From Xenorhabdus indica (GTDB lineage Bacteria; Pseudomonadota; Gammaproteobacteria; Enterobacterales; Enterobacteriaceae), in the NCBI RefSeq assembly GCF_014467235.1, contig NZ_NKHP01000016.1, forward strand, positions 40,885 to 104,884: 64,000 nt of DNA, given 5' to 3'. Under the pieces are notes generated by a model. That model was not told the DNA's origin. It did no database searches and saw nothing but the letters and a program-made list of their open reading frames with translations. Position numbers and translations under genes: made by a program. Within the stretch, counting starts at the first letter, position 1. Every line of letters starts with the position of its first letter. This document shows, piece by piece, positions 48,001-57,808 of this stretch.

Positions 48001-48025
48001 GATAATGATAATGATAATCATGTCC
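48001..48025. promoter_or_regulatory. Fur box between divergent NRPS and TonB-receptor genes
   Basis: GATAATGATAATGATAATCA is a set of overlapping Fur hexamers; GATAATGATAATCATGTCC at 48007-48025 matches the Fur consensus at 16 of 19. It lies in the roughly 260-bp gap between the divergent starts and could repress both. It also overlaps the first codons of the longest open frame of the receptor, which argues against that start. Confidence 0.85.
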
Positions 48026-48055
48026 ATAAAGACAGTCACGCCTATTGGTATAAAG

Positions 48056-50149
48056 ATGGGGAATCTGCTTTTTTCACGCAGAAAAGTGTTACTTAGCAGT
48101 GCGATTTTGTTTTCCTTATCATCCTTAGGGGGCCAAGCTACCGCTTTGACTCAAGCAGAGAAAAACAAAACGGGGAGCGATGAGGCCGATGTCATCACGG
48201 TAACGGGTGAAAAAACAGAAAGATCTCTGCAGAGAACGTCAAGCTCAGTCACGGTTATCTCCGGGCAGGAGATACAGAGTAAGCCTGAGGCGACAACCCT
48301 CGTTGATATTTTGCAGGGTAAACCCAATGTGCTTTATACCAGCAATACAAGTGCGCCGAGTATTCGCGGTATTGAGACAAACGGGCCTCTCGTAGGAGGG
48401 AATACTTTTCTTTCCAAACCTATACCGCGAGCGACTATCAGTGTTGATGGGCGCTATATCAGCTCCGCAGAGTTTAGTTTGGGGAGAGGGCCTGTTTGGG
48501 ACGTCAATTCAGTAGAAGTATTCCGTGGCCCACAAACGACGACACAGGGGGCAAATAGCATCGCCGGTGCGGTGATTGTCAAAACTAACGATCCCACCTT
48601 TACCCCCGAATTCGATGGGCAGATTTTGTACGGAAGCCGCCAAAACAAACGTGCTTCCTTTACTGTCAATAGCCCATTGACAGACGATCTCGCAGTACGT
48701 CTCGCCATGGATTACAGCGGCAGAAATACGTTCATTAAATATACCAATCCCGGTTTCTTCGATTCTGATAAGAACAAAGATTTCGAAAATCTGGATGTCC
48801 GTGTGAAGGCACTTTGGCAACCGCTGGATAGCCCGTGGTTGGCCAAACTGACTTACTCCCATATGGCAGCAAAAAATCCTGACAGTGAGTTGGCGTCATT
48901 GCCCTACCGTGATTTGAAAAACGAGACGCTAAACCTTGACAGAGCCAAAACTAACAGTGATGTCGGTATCTTAGATCTTCAATATACGTTCGAAAACGAT
49001 ATGGTGCTCTCCAACCAGCTCCAATATTCTGTATCGAAGTACCGCTACACTTTCACAAATCAGTTTCCAGGTATTGCCAATCGCGATTCGAATAATGTTT
49101 CCAATGAAATGCGTTTGAACTTCGGTGATGAATATTCAACCTGGAGTGGAGTGACAGGTCTCTATTACTCGCGTGATAAGGCCACGAATGTGCTTGATAA
49201 TTCGCTGGGCAAGGCTGACGCCGATCTGACTAATACTAGTGTTGGTCTTTTCTCAGAAGCGACGAGGCGTTTTGCGGAAAAATGGTCTCTGACTGGCGGT
49301 TTGCGTTATCAGTATGACCAAGTCAAGCATGAAGGGGTCACCAGCTATGTGCCTGGCGTCTATCATGCATATAGTAAAGGGTTCCATGCTGTTCTGCCAA
49401 AAGTTTCTCTCGCCTATGATATTACTAACGATATAACCGTCGGTACACTGGTAAGCAAAGGCTATGGGCCGGGCGGTACAGGTGTGAATTTCTCTGGGCA
49501 TTCCTATTACACCTTCGCTCCGGAGAAGGCTTGGAATTACGAGTTGTTTGCGCGTGGTAGCGCGTTCAATAACCGATTACTGGTAACCGGTAATATCTTT
49601 TATACAGATTATAAGGGGTTCCAGAGTGCTGTAACGGATTATACGAAAGACAGACCGAACGGTTCTATCCTTGTCAACGCCGACAAAGCGGTAACCTATG
49701 GACTTGAGCTGGGAGCCGATTATCAGGCGCTGGACAACCTTCGCTTACGTGGTGGGCTTGGATTACTTCATACCGAAATCAAAAAATTCGCTGATTATCG
49801 CGGCAACTCGTTTGAAGGAAAACAATTCGCTAAAGCGCCTGGCTATATGTTTAACGTTGGTGTTGACTGGAATATCACCGAAAAAGTTCGTTTGAGTAAC
49901 GATTTTCGTTACATGGATCATTACTTCTCCAATGATCAGAACGATCCCAAGTTGCGAGTCAGTGCCTATTTAGTGTCCAATCTCCGTTTATCCTATAATC
50001 CGACCAACTATCTGGAACTCTTTGTTTACGGCAATAACATCTTTGACAAACGGGTGCCAACATACAAACAAAATACTCGTGCAGGTGGAATTTCAGGATA
50101 CATGCTGGAGCCGCGTGAAGTGGGTATCGGTATGAAAGTACGCTTCTAA
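48056..50149 (+). CDS. TonB-dependent ferric siderophore receptor (BauA/FatA-like)
   Basis: With the ATG at 48056 the protein has 697 aa: signal peptide (RRKVLLSSAILFSLSSLGGQA), TonB-box region DVITVTG, plug domain with SVTVISGQEI and VEVFRGPQTTTQGANSIAGA, then a 22-strand barrel ending in the aromatic KVRF. The upstream part of the frame, from 47993, is the Fur operator itself. It would take up the product of this island across the outer membrane. Confidence 0.93.
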   Translation: MGNLLFSRRKVLLSSAILFSLSSLGGQATALTQAEKNKTGSDEADVITVTGEKTERSLQRTSSSVTVISGQEIQSKPEATTLVDILQGKPNVLYTSNTSAPSIRGIETNGPLVGGNTFLSKPIPRATISVDGRYISSAEFSLGRGPVWDVNSVEVFRGPQTTTQGANSIAGAVIVKTNDPTFTPEFDGQILYGSRQNKRASFTVNSPLTDDLAVRLAMDYSGRNTFIKYTNPGFFDSDKNKDFENLDVRVKALWQPLDSPWLAKLTYSHMAAKNPDSELASLPYRDLKNETLNLDRAKTNSDVGILDLQYTFENDMVLSNQLQYSVSKYRYTFTNQFPGIANRDSNNVSNEMRLNFGDEYSTWSGVTGLYYSRDKATNVLDNSLGKADADLTNTSVGLFSEATRRFAEKWSLTGGLRYQYDQVKHEGVTSYVPGVYHAYSKGFHAVLPKVSLAYDITNDITVGTLVSKGYGPGGTGVNFSGHSYYTFAPEKAWNYELFARGSAFNNRLLVTGNIFYTDYKGFQSAVTDYTKDRPNGSILVNADKAVTYGLELGADYQALDNLRLRGGLGLLHTEIKKFADYRGNSFEGKQFAKAPGYMFNVGVDWNITEKVRLSNDFRYMDHYFSNDQNDPKLRVSAYLVSNLRLSYNPTNYLELFVYGNNIFDKRVPTYKQNTRAGGISGYMLEPREVGIGMKVRF

Positions 50150-50190
50150 AAAATTAGCATCGGCTACGCCGGTTCGTCGGTGGTAGAAAC

Positions 50191-50214
50191 AGGGGGAGCT
50201 ATTCAGCTCCCCCT
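50191..50214 (+). terminator. Hairpin after the TonB receptor gene
   Basis: AGGGGGAGCT and AGCTCCCCCT form a perfect 10-bp stem around ATTC. The T-run is weak (GCATTATCTC), so it may be a hairpin terminator or processing site. It lies between convergent genes. Confidence 0.65.
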
Positions 50215-50281
50215 GCATTATCTCAAATCACATGTGGTATTTATTATCTGAATTCACAACCTGACAATTTTTATTAAAAAT

Positions 50282-50623
50282 TTATTGGCCTGAATTTGTG
50301 ACTACATAGGGTTCTATTAATAGCAGCTTGGTTAATTCTTTAGACGAAGGCTTACTTTCTTGCCCTTTAGGCACCACAAAAAACTCACCTTGCTTTATTA
50401 TTACGTGATCATTTTTAAAATCTATACGGAGTTCACCTTCAATAACCATAAACACCTTGTCTTCATCTTCATGTGTGTGCCATATAAAGTCACCCTTAGC
50501 GAGCAATATGATTATCTTATATTCGTTTGTTTGAGCTATCACCTTTGGTGACCAGATTTCTTCTATTAAATCAAATTCTTGTTTTAAATTGTTGACTTTT
50601 CTCAATGCTGCAATATGGCTCAT
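50282..50623 (-). CDS. Small cupin-domain protein
   Basis: A protein of 113 aa with the two cupin motifs: GDFIWHTHEDEDKVFMVIEG (metal-binding His-x-His and Glu) and GEFFVVPKG. Cupins of this size have many roles. It lies between the receptor gene and entA on the minus strand and may be independent of the siderophore. Confidence 0.8.
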   Translation of the reverse strand: MSHIAALRKVNNLKQEFDLIEEIWSPKVIAQTNEYKIIILLAKGDFIWHTHEDEDKVFMVIEGELRIDFKNDHVIIKQGEFFVVPKGQESKPSSKELTKLLLIEPYVVTNSGQ

Positions 50624-50747
50624 GTTATATTCCTTTCCTTTAACTAGTGTTTAGTTTAAATTTTTAATAGTTACCCATTCCATGGAATTATAGTCTTTCC
50701 GTTTTTTATAGTGGCATACAGGTAAACAGATTTAAACATTCGGTTTA

Positions 50748-51491
50748 TCAGGCACCGAGCGTAGCGCCTCCATCAATGACAATATCCTGTAATGTTATGT
50801 GGCTTGCTTTGTCGGAGGCCAAAAACAAAATGACGTTGGCTATTTCGTCGGGCTGGGCAATTTTTCCGAGTGGAATGCCGAGCTTAAATTGTTCGGTAAG
50901 ACCATTAATCAGACGTTGATGTGCCATATCATCGTTAAGCATTCCCTCCAGCATTGGAGTCAATGTGGAACCGGGTGAAACAATGTTACATCGTACCCCA
51001 AAAGGTGCCAGTTCCAGCCCCACACTCAGGCACAAGCTACGCATCGCAGCCTTAGAAGCGCAGTAAACTGCCATATTAACGCGTGGCACGTGGGCTGCAT
51101 TGGAGGCTATCGAGACGATATTGCCGCTGCGCTGATGCTGGAAGTGTGGAATGAGGATTTTAAACAGATTGAATGCTGAGCCTGCATTAACGTTGATTGA
51201 GCTTTCCCAGTCTTCACGGCTTAACGTTTCTGCGGAGCCGAGGCGCAGAATTCCCGCACCGTTAACCAGCACATCCAGCCCATTTGCTTTCAGCAATGGA
51301 GGGCAGGTTTTTTGCACCGCATGAGCATCGCTGACATCCAGAATGAGCGTCTCGAACGGCATTGAATCAGGAAACTTTAGATCGAATCCAAAAACCCTGG
51401 CTCCTGCCTCGTGAAAACGGACGGCTGTTCGGGAGCCGATACCGCTCCCTGCTCCCGTCACCCAGACGGTTTTTCCCTTGAATTCGTTCAT
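50748..51491 (-). CDS. entA: 2,3-dihydro-2,3-dihydroxybenzoate dehydrogenase
   Basis: A protein of 247 aa, a classical short-chain dehydrogenase: NAD motif TGAGSGIGSRTA, NGAG, and the catalytic Ser/Tyr/Lys triad with Tyr-x-x-x-Lys in VYCASKAAM. It oxidises 2,3-dihydro-DHB to 2,3-dihydroxybenzoate. Its start overlaps the entB stop as ATGA and it is the last gene of the ent unit. Confidence 0.95.
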   Translation of the reverse strand: MNEFKGKTVWVTGAGSGIGSRTAVRFHEAGARVFGFDLKFPDSMPFETLILDVSDAHAVQKTCPPLLKANGLDVLVNGAGILRLGSAETLSREDWESSINVNAGSAFNLFKILIPHFQHQRSGNIVSIASNAAHVPRVNMAVYCASKAAMRSLCLSVGLELAPFGVRCNIVSPGSTLTPMLEGMLNDDMAHQRLINGLTEQFKLGIPLGKIAQPDEIANVILFLASDKASHITLQDIVIDGGATLGA

Positions 51492-52372
51492 TTCTCTTCC
51501 AGATCGTTGTTCAGCAGTGCGAGCCAGTTTCGTAACGTTGGTTGTTTCATCAGCGTGATAAAATCAATTTCGTACCCTTCATGGCGGCACTTTGAGACGA
51601 AAGACATTGTACGTAGCGAGTCTAAGCCGTAATCAAGCAGGTTTTCGTCATCATCAATGTCGTGTGCATCTTCGTCCAGTGCGGGTTGCAGTATGGCAAG
51701 CAGACGTTCGCGATCCCATCTATTTTCTGTTGCGGGCGGGGCGAGTGCCGACAGCGCCATAGAGGTACTCAATACCCGTCCGGAGCGACCCGCAGTATAG
51801 CGGAGCGCCATCATATGCTCCTCCCGGCTGAAGTCTGCCAGCGCATCGCTAATCATAAAAGCCTGTATATCGCGCATAAAGGCATCAGTGGCAGTGGTTA
51901 GGCAGCCGATATGGGCGTACACGCCGCAGATCATAAGCTGGTCACGCTGGCGTTCTTGCAGATGATTTTCCAAGTCAGAACGCTGAAACGCGCTGTAGCG
52001 CCACTTCACCAATACAGTGTCCTCCAGTTCGGGGGACAGTGCTGCCGCGATTTTTTGTTGTTCTGGATAGCGGCTTAGGCCAGGTCCCCACATATCATTC
52101 AGTAGTGCTCGATCGACGTCGTTTTGTTGGTTCGACTGGGCTGTGTAAAACACGGGGATGCCGAGCTCATGGCAACGTGCGCGCAGAGTAACTATGTTGT
52201 CGATAACCTGCTGAATCATCTTGCTCTCCTCTCCCCAGAAGTTGAGGAAATATTCCTGCATATCGTGAATCAGCAGAGCGGCGCGTTGCGGCTCCAACCT
52301 CCACTTGACTTTATTGGCAGGTAAGGCAGTTTCATCGGGCAGGGTATAGTCCTGAAGTTTAGGAATGCTCAT
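51488..52372 (-). CDS. entB: Isochorismatase / aryl carrier protein
   Basis: I chose the ATG at 52372 (MSIPKLQDYTLPDETALPAN, matching E. coli EntB) over the TTG at 52387; GAGGAAAAAC precedes it. The protein has 294 aa: isochorismatase domain with LLIHDMQEYFLNFWG and GVYAHIGCLTTATDAFMRDI, then an aryl carrier domain with Ser252 in DYGLDSLRTM. It cleaves isochorismate and carries DHB to the cyclisation domains of the NRPS. Confidence 0.95.
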   Translation of the reverse strand: MSIPKLQDYTLPDETALPANKVKWRLEPQRAALLIHDMQEYFLNFWGEESKMIQQVIDNIVTLRARCHELGIPVFYTAQSNQQNDVDRALLNDMWGPGLSRYPEQQKIAAALSPELEDTVLVKWRYSAFQRSDLENHLQERQRDQLMICGVYAHIGCLTTATDAFMRDIQAFMISDALADFSREEHMMALRYTAGRSGRVLSTSMALSALAPPATENRWDRERLLAILQPALDEDAHDIDDDENLLDYGLDSLRTMSFVSKCRHEGYEIDFITLMKQPTLRNWLALLNNDLEEK

Positions 52373-52383
52373 GGCGTTTTTCC

Positions 52384-54003
52384 TCAATTTTCTAAGGTGG
52401 CGCTGGCAAGTGCACGTAACGCCTGTTTGTTGATTTTTCCTACTGGAGTGAGCGGCAGCTCAGGTAGACTTTCAAAACGATCAGGGATCTTATAGTCGGC
52501 TATACCCTGCTCGCGTAGCCAGCGGCGTAGCACGGCTGGTTTCACGGATTCGCGTTCGCGCGTTACCACATAGGCGCAGGTTTTCTCGCCCATTAGACAG
52601 TCAGGAATAGCGACCAATGCGGCGTGCACCACCGTTGGGTGGCGCAGCAACAGGTGCTCAACCTCTTCAGCGGCAATTTTTTCGCCACCACGATTTATTT
52701 GATCCTTCTCACGTCCAACTACTTTCAGATATCCGTCGGGAAGCTGAATGACTACGTCGCCAGAACAATAAAACCCGTTACTGTCGAACACCATCTGGTT
52801 ATGTTCTGGGCTTCGGTAATAGCCTCGAAAGGTGTATGGGCCTCGGGTCATCAGCAATCCAGGCTCTCCGTGTGGCACCGGGAGACCTTCTCGGTTTGCG
52901 ACCCATACCTCATCATCCTCACTGATGGGGCAGCCCTGAGTTGTGAAGGTATGCGCGTCGTCATCGTCTAGTCGGGTGTAGTTCACCAGACCTTCTGCCA
53001 TACCAAATACCTGTTGGAGCTGGCAGCCCAGCTCCTCTGGAATGCGTCTGGCCAGCGTTTCTCCCAAAGGAGCACCACCGACCTGCATCACTTTCAGACT
53101 GGAGAGTTCGTTAACGTGACCTCTGATATTGGCATATTCCAGCCAGATGCTGACCGCAGGTGGCACCAGAGCGGTAATATTGATCTGATGACGGGCTATG
53201 ACCGGAAAACATCCGTCCGGGCTTGGATCGGGGACGAGAATGACCTGACCACCTGCATAAAATACGCCCAGCGCGCCCGGTGAACTCATAGGATAGTTGT
53301 GTGCGGCTGGCAGTGCGCAGAGATACCGGGTTTTACTGCTGATGTCGCAGATCGGATTGCTGGCGCGGATACTGTAATAGTAGTCGTTGTGGGTGCGAGG
53401 AATCAGCTTGGGGGTGCCAGTGCTGCCGCCGGAAAGCTGGAAAAATGCGACCTCATCCGCAGGCGTTGGTGTGGGCGTGAAGTCTCCCGGCTCTTCCGAT
53501 ATCAGGCGTGAAAGCGAACGGTTCGAATCTGAATCCTCATGGTGAAGCACCACTATATTCAGTTTCGGGCACTTGGCGACCAGAAGATCAATAAGAGCAT
53601 CATCATGAAACTGGCGATGCTGGCGATCGGCAATGAGTATCTCTGGCGTAATCTGGAGCGCATACGCAGTTAATTCGCTGCTCTGGTGGCTATAAAGCGC
53701 GTTAACCGGCGTGACCCCCAGGCGCAGTAAGGCAAAAAAGACGATATAAAACTCAGCTTCGTTGCCAAGCTGCACCAGCGCGGTTTGTCTCTGACGCACG
53801 CCACGTCGATGCAAGGCGGCGGCGAGCCGGTTTACTGCTTCATTAAGCTCTCGATAGCTCCAGCACCGCTCCCCGCAGAATAGTGCCACGGCATCGTTCT
53901 CGCGGTGAATATCGAGAATATCGCTCAACGGGCGATCAATCCAGTACCCTTTCAGGCGATAACGTTCAGCCAGATCCTGAGGCCAGCGGTTGAATTCAAT
54001 CAT
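52384..54003 (-). CDS. entE: 2,3-dihydroxybenzoate-AMP ligase
   Basis: A protein of 539 aa, ANL superfamily. Start [22 protein letters not shown]-loop [20 protein letters not shown]; then [56 protein letters not shown] and [13 protein letters not shown] with the catalytic lysine. It activates DHB and loads it on the aryl carrier of EntB. It overlaps the entC stop by 4 bp. Confidence 0.96.
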   Translation of the reverse strand: MIEFNRWPQDLAERYRLKGYWIDRPLSDILDIHRENDAVALFCGERCWSYRELNEAVNRLAAALHRRGVRQRQTALVQLGNEAEFYIVFFALLRLGVTPVNALYSHQSSELTAYALQITPEILIADRQHRQFHDDALIDLLVAKCPKLNIVVLHHEDSDSNRSLSRLISEEPGDFTPTPTPADEVAFFQLSGGSTGTPKLIPRTHNDYYYSIRASNPICDISSKTRYLCALPAAHNYPMSSPGALGVFYAGGQVILVPDPSPDGCFPVIARHQINITALVPPAVSIWLEYANIRGHVNELSSLKVMQVGGAPLGETLARRIPEELGCQLQQVFGMAEGLVNYTRLDDDDAHTFTTQGCPISEDDEVWVANREGLPVPHGEPGLLMTRGPYTFRGYYRSPEHNQMVFDSNGFYCSGDVVIQLPDGYLKVVGREKDQINRGGEKIAAEEVEHLLLRHPTVVHAALVAIPDCLMGEKTCAYVVTRERESVKPAVLRRWLREQGIADYKIPDRFESLPELPLTPVGKINKQALRALASATLEN

Positions 54004-55169
54004 AATGTCTGCTCCTGTTGCGTTGCAAAACCAAGTGCACTCAGCATGGTGTTAAATTTGGTGCAGGTTTCCAGCCATTCGTTTTCCGGAACAGAGTCCG
54101 GAACGATGCCGGCGCCGGCGAATAGCTCAATCTGATGAGGCTGAACTTTGCCGCAGCGGATCGCCACAACCCATTCCCCGTCTCCGCGGGCGTCACACCA
54201 GCCGACAATACCGCCAAACCAGCCGCGGTCGAATGGCTCCAGCTCGCCGATCAGGCTGCGGGATAAGGTATAAGGAGCGCCGCATAATGCGGGCGTGGGA
54301 TGAAGTAGGCAGGCAAGAGACAGCGCGTTATCGCGATCATTGTTCACTATACCCTGAATCTCAGTAGCGAGATGCCAGAGCGTAGGCGTGCTGAGCAGCG
54401 AGGGTTCTGGGATCGTCAGAGACCAACAGAGATCTGTCAACTGGCGACGGATAGCCTCCGTGACCACCAGATGCTCGTGGAGATCCTTTCCGGAGGACAA
54501 CAGCTTTTCCTTGGCATTTCTGTCACTGGCGTCATCGTCGCCTCGCCGTGCTGAGCCGGCAAGAGGACAGGAGCGCAGGATCTTGCCCTCCTTACGTAGC
54601 AGTAGTTCAGGGCTGGCGCCAATCAGAATGCCATCCGCCAGCGGTAAGTGAAAGTTGTAGCTCTCCGGATTCTGTTTGTTGAGTTGCAGCCATAGGCTTA
54701 GAGCGCTAAGCGGGGGGATGCTTTCAATCTGTAGCAGACGCGACAGCACCACTTTATTCAGTGCACCGATACGTAGCGGATTCAGGGCGTTCTCCACCAT
54801 GGCGCAAAATGCATCATGATTTGGAATGTAGTGAGCTTGGCCCTCCACCTGCACCGGAGAGTCGGAGAGGTTAAAGGCGTAACGATCGAACCAGTAGCAG
54901 GTCTGTGGAATAAACAGTGAACAGGGTTGGCGCTTATCAAACGGAATAGCCCCCACGACAATGGGATTTTCTACTCCGGTCTGTTGAGTTTGACGAAGCA
55001 ACTGTTGTACCTTCTGCTGGAACTCGCCCTCGACGTGATGTCCGGATGCGGCGGGATGTGTCAAGGTGGCGAGGCATCCCCGGGCGAGCAGGCTTTTGTG
55101 GGGCGACAGAAAGATAAAATCATCCTCTTGCAATGTTAGTGAAAGAAGATTGTTGGCGATACCAGACAA
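54000..55169 (-). CDS. entC: Isochorismate synthase
   Basis: A protein of 389 aa with the chorismate-binding pattern: [60 protein letters not shown] and [20 protein letters not shown]. It appears to start with TTG at 55169, with AGAGGA nine bases upstream; no ATG or GTG fits. It commits chorismate to DHB. It is two bases downstream of the hypothetical ORF at 55172. Confidence 0.94.
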   Translation of the reverse strand: MSGIANNLLSLTLQEDDFIFLSPHKSLLARGCLATLTHPAASGHHVEGEFQQKVQQLLRQTQQTGVENPIVVGAIPFDKRQPCSLFIPQTCYWFDRYAFNLSDSPVQVEGQAHYIPNHDAFCAMVENALNPLRIGALNKVVLSRLLQIESIPPLSALSLWLQLNKQNPESYNFHLPLADGILIGASPELLLRKEGKILRSCPLAGSARRGDDDASDRNAKEKLLSSGKDLHEHLVVTEAIRRQLTDLCWSLTIPEPSLLSTPTLWHLATEIQGIVNNDRDNALSLACLLHPTPALCGAPYTLSRSLIGELEPFDRGWFGGIVGWCDARGDGEWVVAIRCGKVQPHQIELFAGAGIVPDSVPENEWLETCTKFNTMLSALGFATQQEQTL

Positions 55170-55171
55170 AA

Positions 55172-55834
55172 TCAGGTTCCTCTTGTTGGTGTAGGGGCTA
55201 GCTTTTCCCCCCTTCCGGAGGGGAAAATACCGACGGTAACGTGAGAGTGAGCCGCCAGTGGTGCCGGATACCAGGTGTTATCAGTTATAACTGACCGTGG
55301 AGAACATACTGTGGCCCTAGCTGTAGAAACACGCTTCTTTTCCGCAGCAGGAGGCGACATAGTGAGGTTGTTGACGTTAAACTGCACGGATGCGCCTTTC
55401 AGGTTGGAAGTATTTTCTCTTAGATCATTGCGTGTTATGTAGCAAAAGCGGCGGATTACGACTTCATCGTTGCGGTTAGATGAACCTGGATAATGGGTGA
55501 AGGCACTTTTGGTGTAATTTAGTGCGTTGGATACGAAAGTCGTTCTTTGGTGATCCATCTGGTCACGAGTAACCATGGAGATTATCTGCTGTATTTTGAC
55601 AAGTAGAATCGCCGTTTTGGTGACTGATACGTGACCTTTCGCTACAATCCCTTTCATTGGTAGCGTTACGCTTTTCAGCTCCACGGCTGCATCCCTCATG
55701 TTCTCTTCCCCATCGCTAGCTGCATATGCCCCGTCAGATAACCTAGGTGTTGAAAACAGTGCCGCCTGAAACCCAAACCCTGTGCGTCTGGTGATGATTT
55801 TCACCACAAGTTTTTTTCTTCTTATTTTAAACAT
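55172..55834 (-). CDS. Hypothetical protein, first ORF of the ent unit
   Basis: An open frame of 220 codons from the ATG at 55834 (or 235 from further upstream) whose stop lies two bases from the entC start. It contains the entC ribosome site in its last codons. The protein is basic at its N-terminus (MFKIRRKKLVVKIITRRT), with no motif I recognise. Its position downstream of a Fur-like site makes it part of the ent transcript. It could be a non-coding leader instead, since its ribosome site is weak and its composition is odd. Confidence 0.4.
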   Translation of the reverse strand: MFKIRRKKLVVKIITRRTGFGFQAALFSTPRLSDGAYAASDGEENMRDAAVELKSVTLPMKGIVAKGHVSVTKTAILLVKIQQIISMVTRDQMDHQRTTFVSNALNYTKSAFTHYPGSSNRNDEVVIRRFCYITRNDLRENTSNLKGASVQFNVNNLTMSPPAAEKKRVSTARATVCSPRSVITDNTWYPAPLAAHSHVTVGIFPSGRGEKLAPTPTRGT

Positions 55835-55990
55835 AATCAAACACCGTCTGATTTGCCTTATAAAAATATTTAATAACAATTAATTTATGCTGCTTACAGG
55901 CGGCGCCGAAAATCCAATTTGTTGACAAAATGTTCATCAGGGAGAGGTATGAGATCCTGAGAAGGAAAACGCCATTACAATATTTTAAAT

Positions 55991-56009
55991 AGAAATGATT
56001 ATCAATATA
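55991..56009 (-). promoter_or_regulatory. Fur-box-like site before the ent operon
   Basis: The minus strand TATATTGATAATCATTTCT has an exact GATAATCATT core and matches the Fur consensus at 14 of 19. It is about 160 bp upstream of the ORF at 55834 and about 820 bp before entC. Confidence 0.65.
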
Positions 56010-56089
56010 ATTTACATTACTAATTAATGGCGTTTTCTTGTAAAAATTTCTATAAATATGGCAATAGAGAAAAGTCATGCAGGTATAGA

Positions 56090-56274
56090 TGCGCCATGGC
56101 CGTTTGTGTGGAACAGGAAAAATCAACGCTGGCTTTGGTATGCTTGGGAACCCCGTTTGAAACGAATACGATAGGGTATTCTAAATCGGAGGAAATACAC
56201 GATAAAGTGATTGGTACTTTCACTGAGCGTGAAAACTATTTTTAATAAGAGTTCTAACTACTTAATACATAACC
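56090..56274 (+). mobile_element. IS1-family 3' remnant
   Basis: The plus strand reads VCVEQEKSTLALVCLGTPFE, as in the IS1 relic near 14250 (WEQEKSTLALVCSGTLSE), then EIHDKVIGTFTERENYF, the InsB C-terminus, to a TAA. It ends with TAACTACTTAATACATAACC, the IS1-type terminal repeat also seen at 14610-14629. Only the last quarter of the element is left. Confidence 0.8.
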
Positions 56275-56392
56275 GTCACTTTCATTATGTCATCGATCAT
56301 ATCAGCGGAAGAATGTTCATTAACAGAACCCGCTTACTTTGATATAACTCCTGAACACTATATTTTTAATTGAAAAAAATATTCAAAACAGG

Positions 56393-56471
56393 ATTAAACA
56401 CGGAGCCAGTTCCCGTCAGCGTTTGAAAACACGCCATGCCAGCATCTTACATATATTATGAACAGACCCGT
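56393..56471 (+). repeat. Direct repeat flanking the siderophore island, right copy
   Basis: Matches 33194-33272 at about 70 of 79 positions in the same orientation. Here it lies just after the IS1 remnant and before the pst promoter. Confidence 0.8.
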
Positions 56472-56556
56472 AGATGACGAGTCATGACATTGAATTGATG
56501 AAATTCAGGCTATGAGATATGTGTGTGAGTACGATAATAGCGGGAATTTATGAATG

Positions 56557-56608
56557 ACTGTCATAAAAATGTCATAATTTATACATTTTACTGTCATTAA
56601 GTTGACTT
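56557..56608 (+). promoter_or_regulatory. Two PHO boxes upstream of pstS
   Basis: CTGTCATAAAAATGTCATA (56557-56575) and CTGTCATTAAGTTGACTTA (56590-56608) resemble the PhoB consensus (CTGTCAT repeats spaced by 11 bp). They are 33 bp apart, three half-site periods, about 100-150 bp before pstS. PhoB activation under phosphate limitation is expected. Confidence 0.85.
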
Positions 56609-56705
56609 ATTTTTCCCTCCTGAACCAATTTTTACCTAAAACTAGACTGTTGATGTTGTTGAAAATTGTTTTTAATGAATGATGTGTATCTCAGCAGGAG
56701 GGTGT

Positions 56706-57764
56706 ATGAAATCAATACGTATCACTGTGGCAGGTATCATGGCAACAGTATTTGTTATGACGTCTTTGTCTTCATTTGCTGCAACTACATTTGTTGCAAC
56801 TACCAGCTTGACAGGAGCTGGTGCGACATTCCCGGCACCGGTATATACCAAGTGGGCTGATTCTTATCAAAAAGAAACGGGTAATAAAATCAATTATCAG
56901 GGGATTGGTTCTTCTGGTGGTGTAAAACAGATTATTGCCAATACAGTTGATTTTGGTGCATCAGATGCCCCACTTACTGATGACAAACTGGCTTCTGAAG
57001 GTTTGTTCCAGTTTCCGACCGTGATTGGTGGCATTGTACTGGCGGTGAACCTTCCAGGTATCAAATCCGGCCAATTGGTGTTAGATGGTAAAACTCTCGG
57101 TGACATCTATTTGGGAACCATCAAAAAATGGAATGATCCTATCATTGCGAAATTGAATCCGAATCTCCAACTCCCTGATCAAAATATTGCGGTGGTACGC
57201 CGTGCGGATGGTTCTGGTACTTCTTTTGTTTTCACTAGCTACCTGTCCAAAGTAAACAGTGACTGGAAAGCAAAAGTCGGGGCAGGTTCTACAGTGAAAT
57301 GGCCAATCGGACTGGGTGGCAAAGGAAATGATGGCATTGCTGCGTTCGTCCAGCGTTTGCCCGGCTCCATTGGTTATGTTGAATATGCTTATGCGAAGCA
57401 AAATAACCTCGCTTATACCAAGTTGGTAGCCGCTGATGGAAACGTTATCGCTCCTACCGAAACTAATTTCAGTGCGGCAGCAAAAGGGGCGGACTGGAAC
57501 AAAAGTTTTGCACAGGATTTGACTAATCAGCCCGGCGAAAATGCCTGGCCCATCACGTCAACGACATTCATCCTAATCCATAAACAGCAGAAAAATGTCA
57601 TACATGGAACAGAAATCCTGAAATTCTTTGACTGGGCCTATGAAAAAGGCGGCGAGCAAGCGAAAGCGCTGGATTATGCTGTGTTGCCAAAAGCCGTCAT
57701 TGAACAGGTACGTGCAGCCTGGAAAAATGACATAAAAGATAAGCACGGCAATGCCTTGTATTAA
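56706..57764 (+). CDS. pstS: Phosphate ABC transporter binding protein PstS
   Basis: A protein of 352 aa. The ATG at 56706 has AGGAGGG just upstream and is preferred to the longer frame from 56679. Signal peptide ([20 protein letters not shown]), then [20 protein letters not shown], phosphate-loop [19 protein letters not shown] and [17 protein letters not shown], as in E. coli PstS. First gene of pstSCAB-phoU. Confidence 0.97.
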   Translation: MKSIRITVAGIMATVFVMTSLSSFAATTFVATTSLTGAGATFPAPVYTKWADSYQKETGNKINYQGIGSSGGVKQIIANTVDFGASDAPLTDDKLASEGLFQFPTVIGGIVLAVNLPGIKSGQLVLDGKTLGDIYLGTIKKWNDPIIAKLNPNLQLPDQNIAVVRRADGSGTSFVFTSYLSKVNSDWKAKVGAGSTVKWPIGLGGKGNDGIAAFVQRLPGSIGYVEYAYAKQNNLAYTKLVAADGNVIAPTETNFSAAAKGADWNKSFAQDLTNQPGENAWPITSTTFILIHKQQKNVIHGTEILKFFDWAYEKGGEQAKALDYAVLPKAVIEQVRAAWKNDIKDKHGNALY

Positions 57765-57808
57765 CCATTCGTTGTATTAGCCGATGTTATTGAAGGGAAA
57801 TAACCCAA

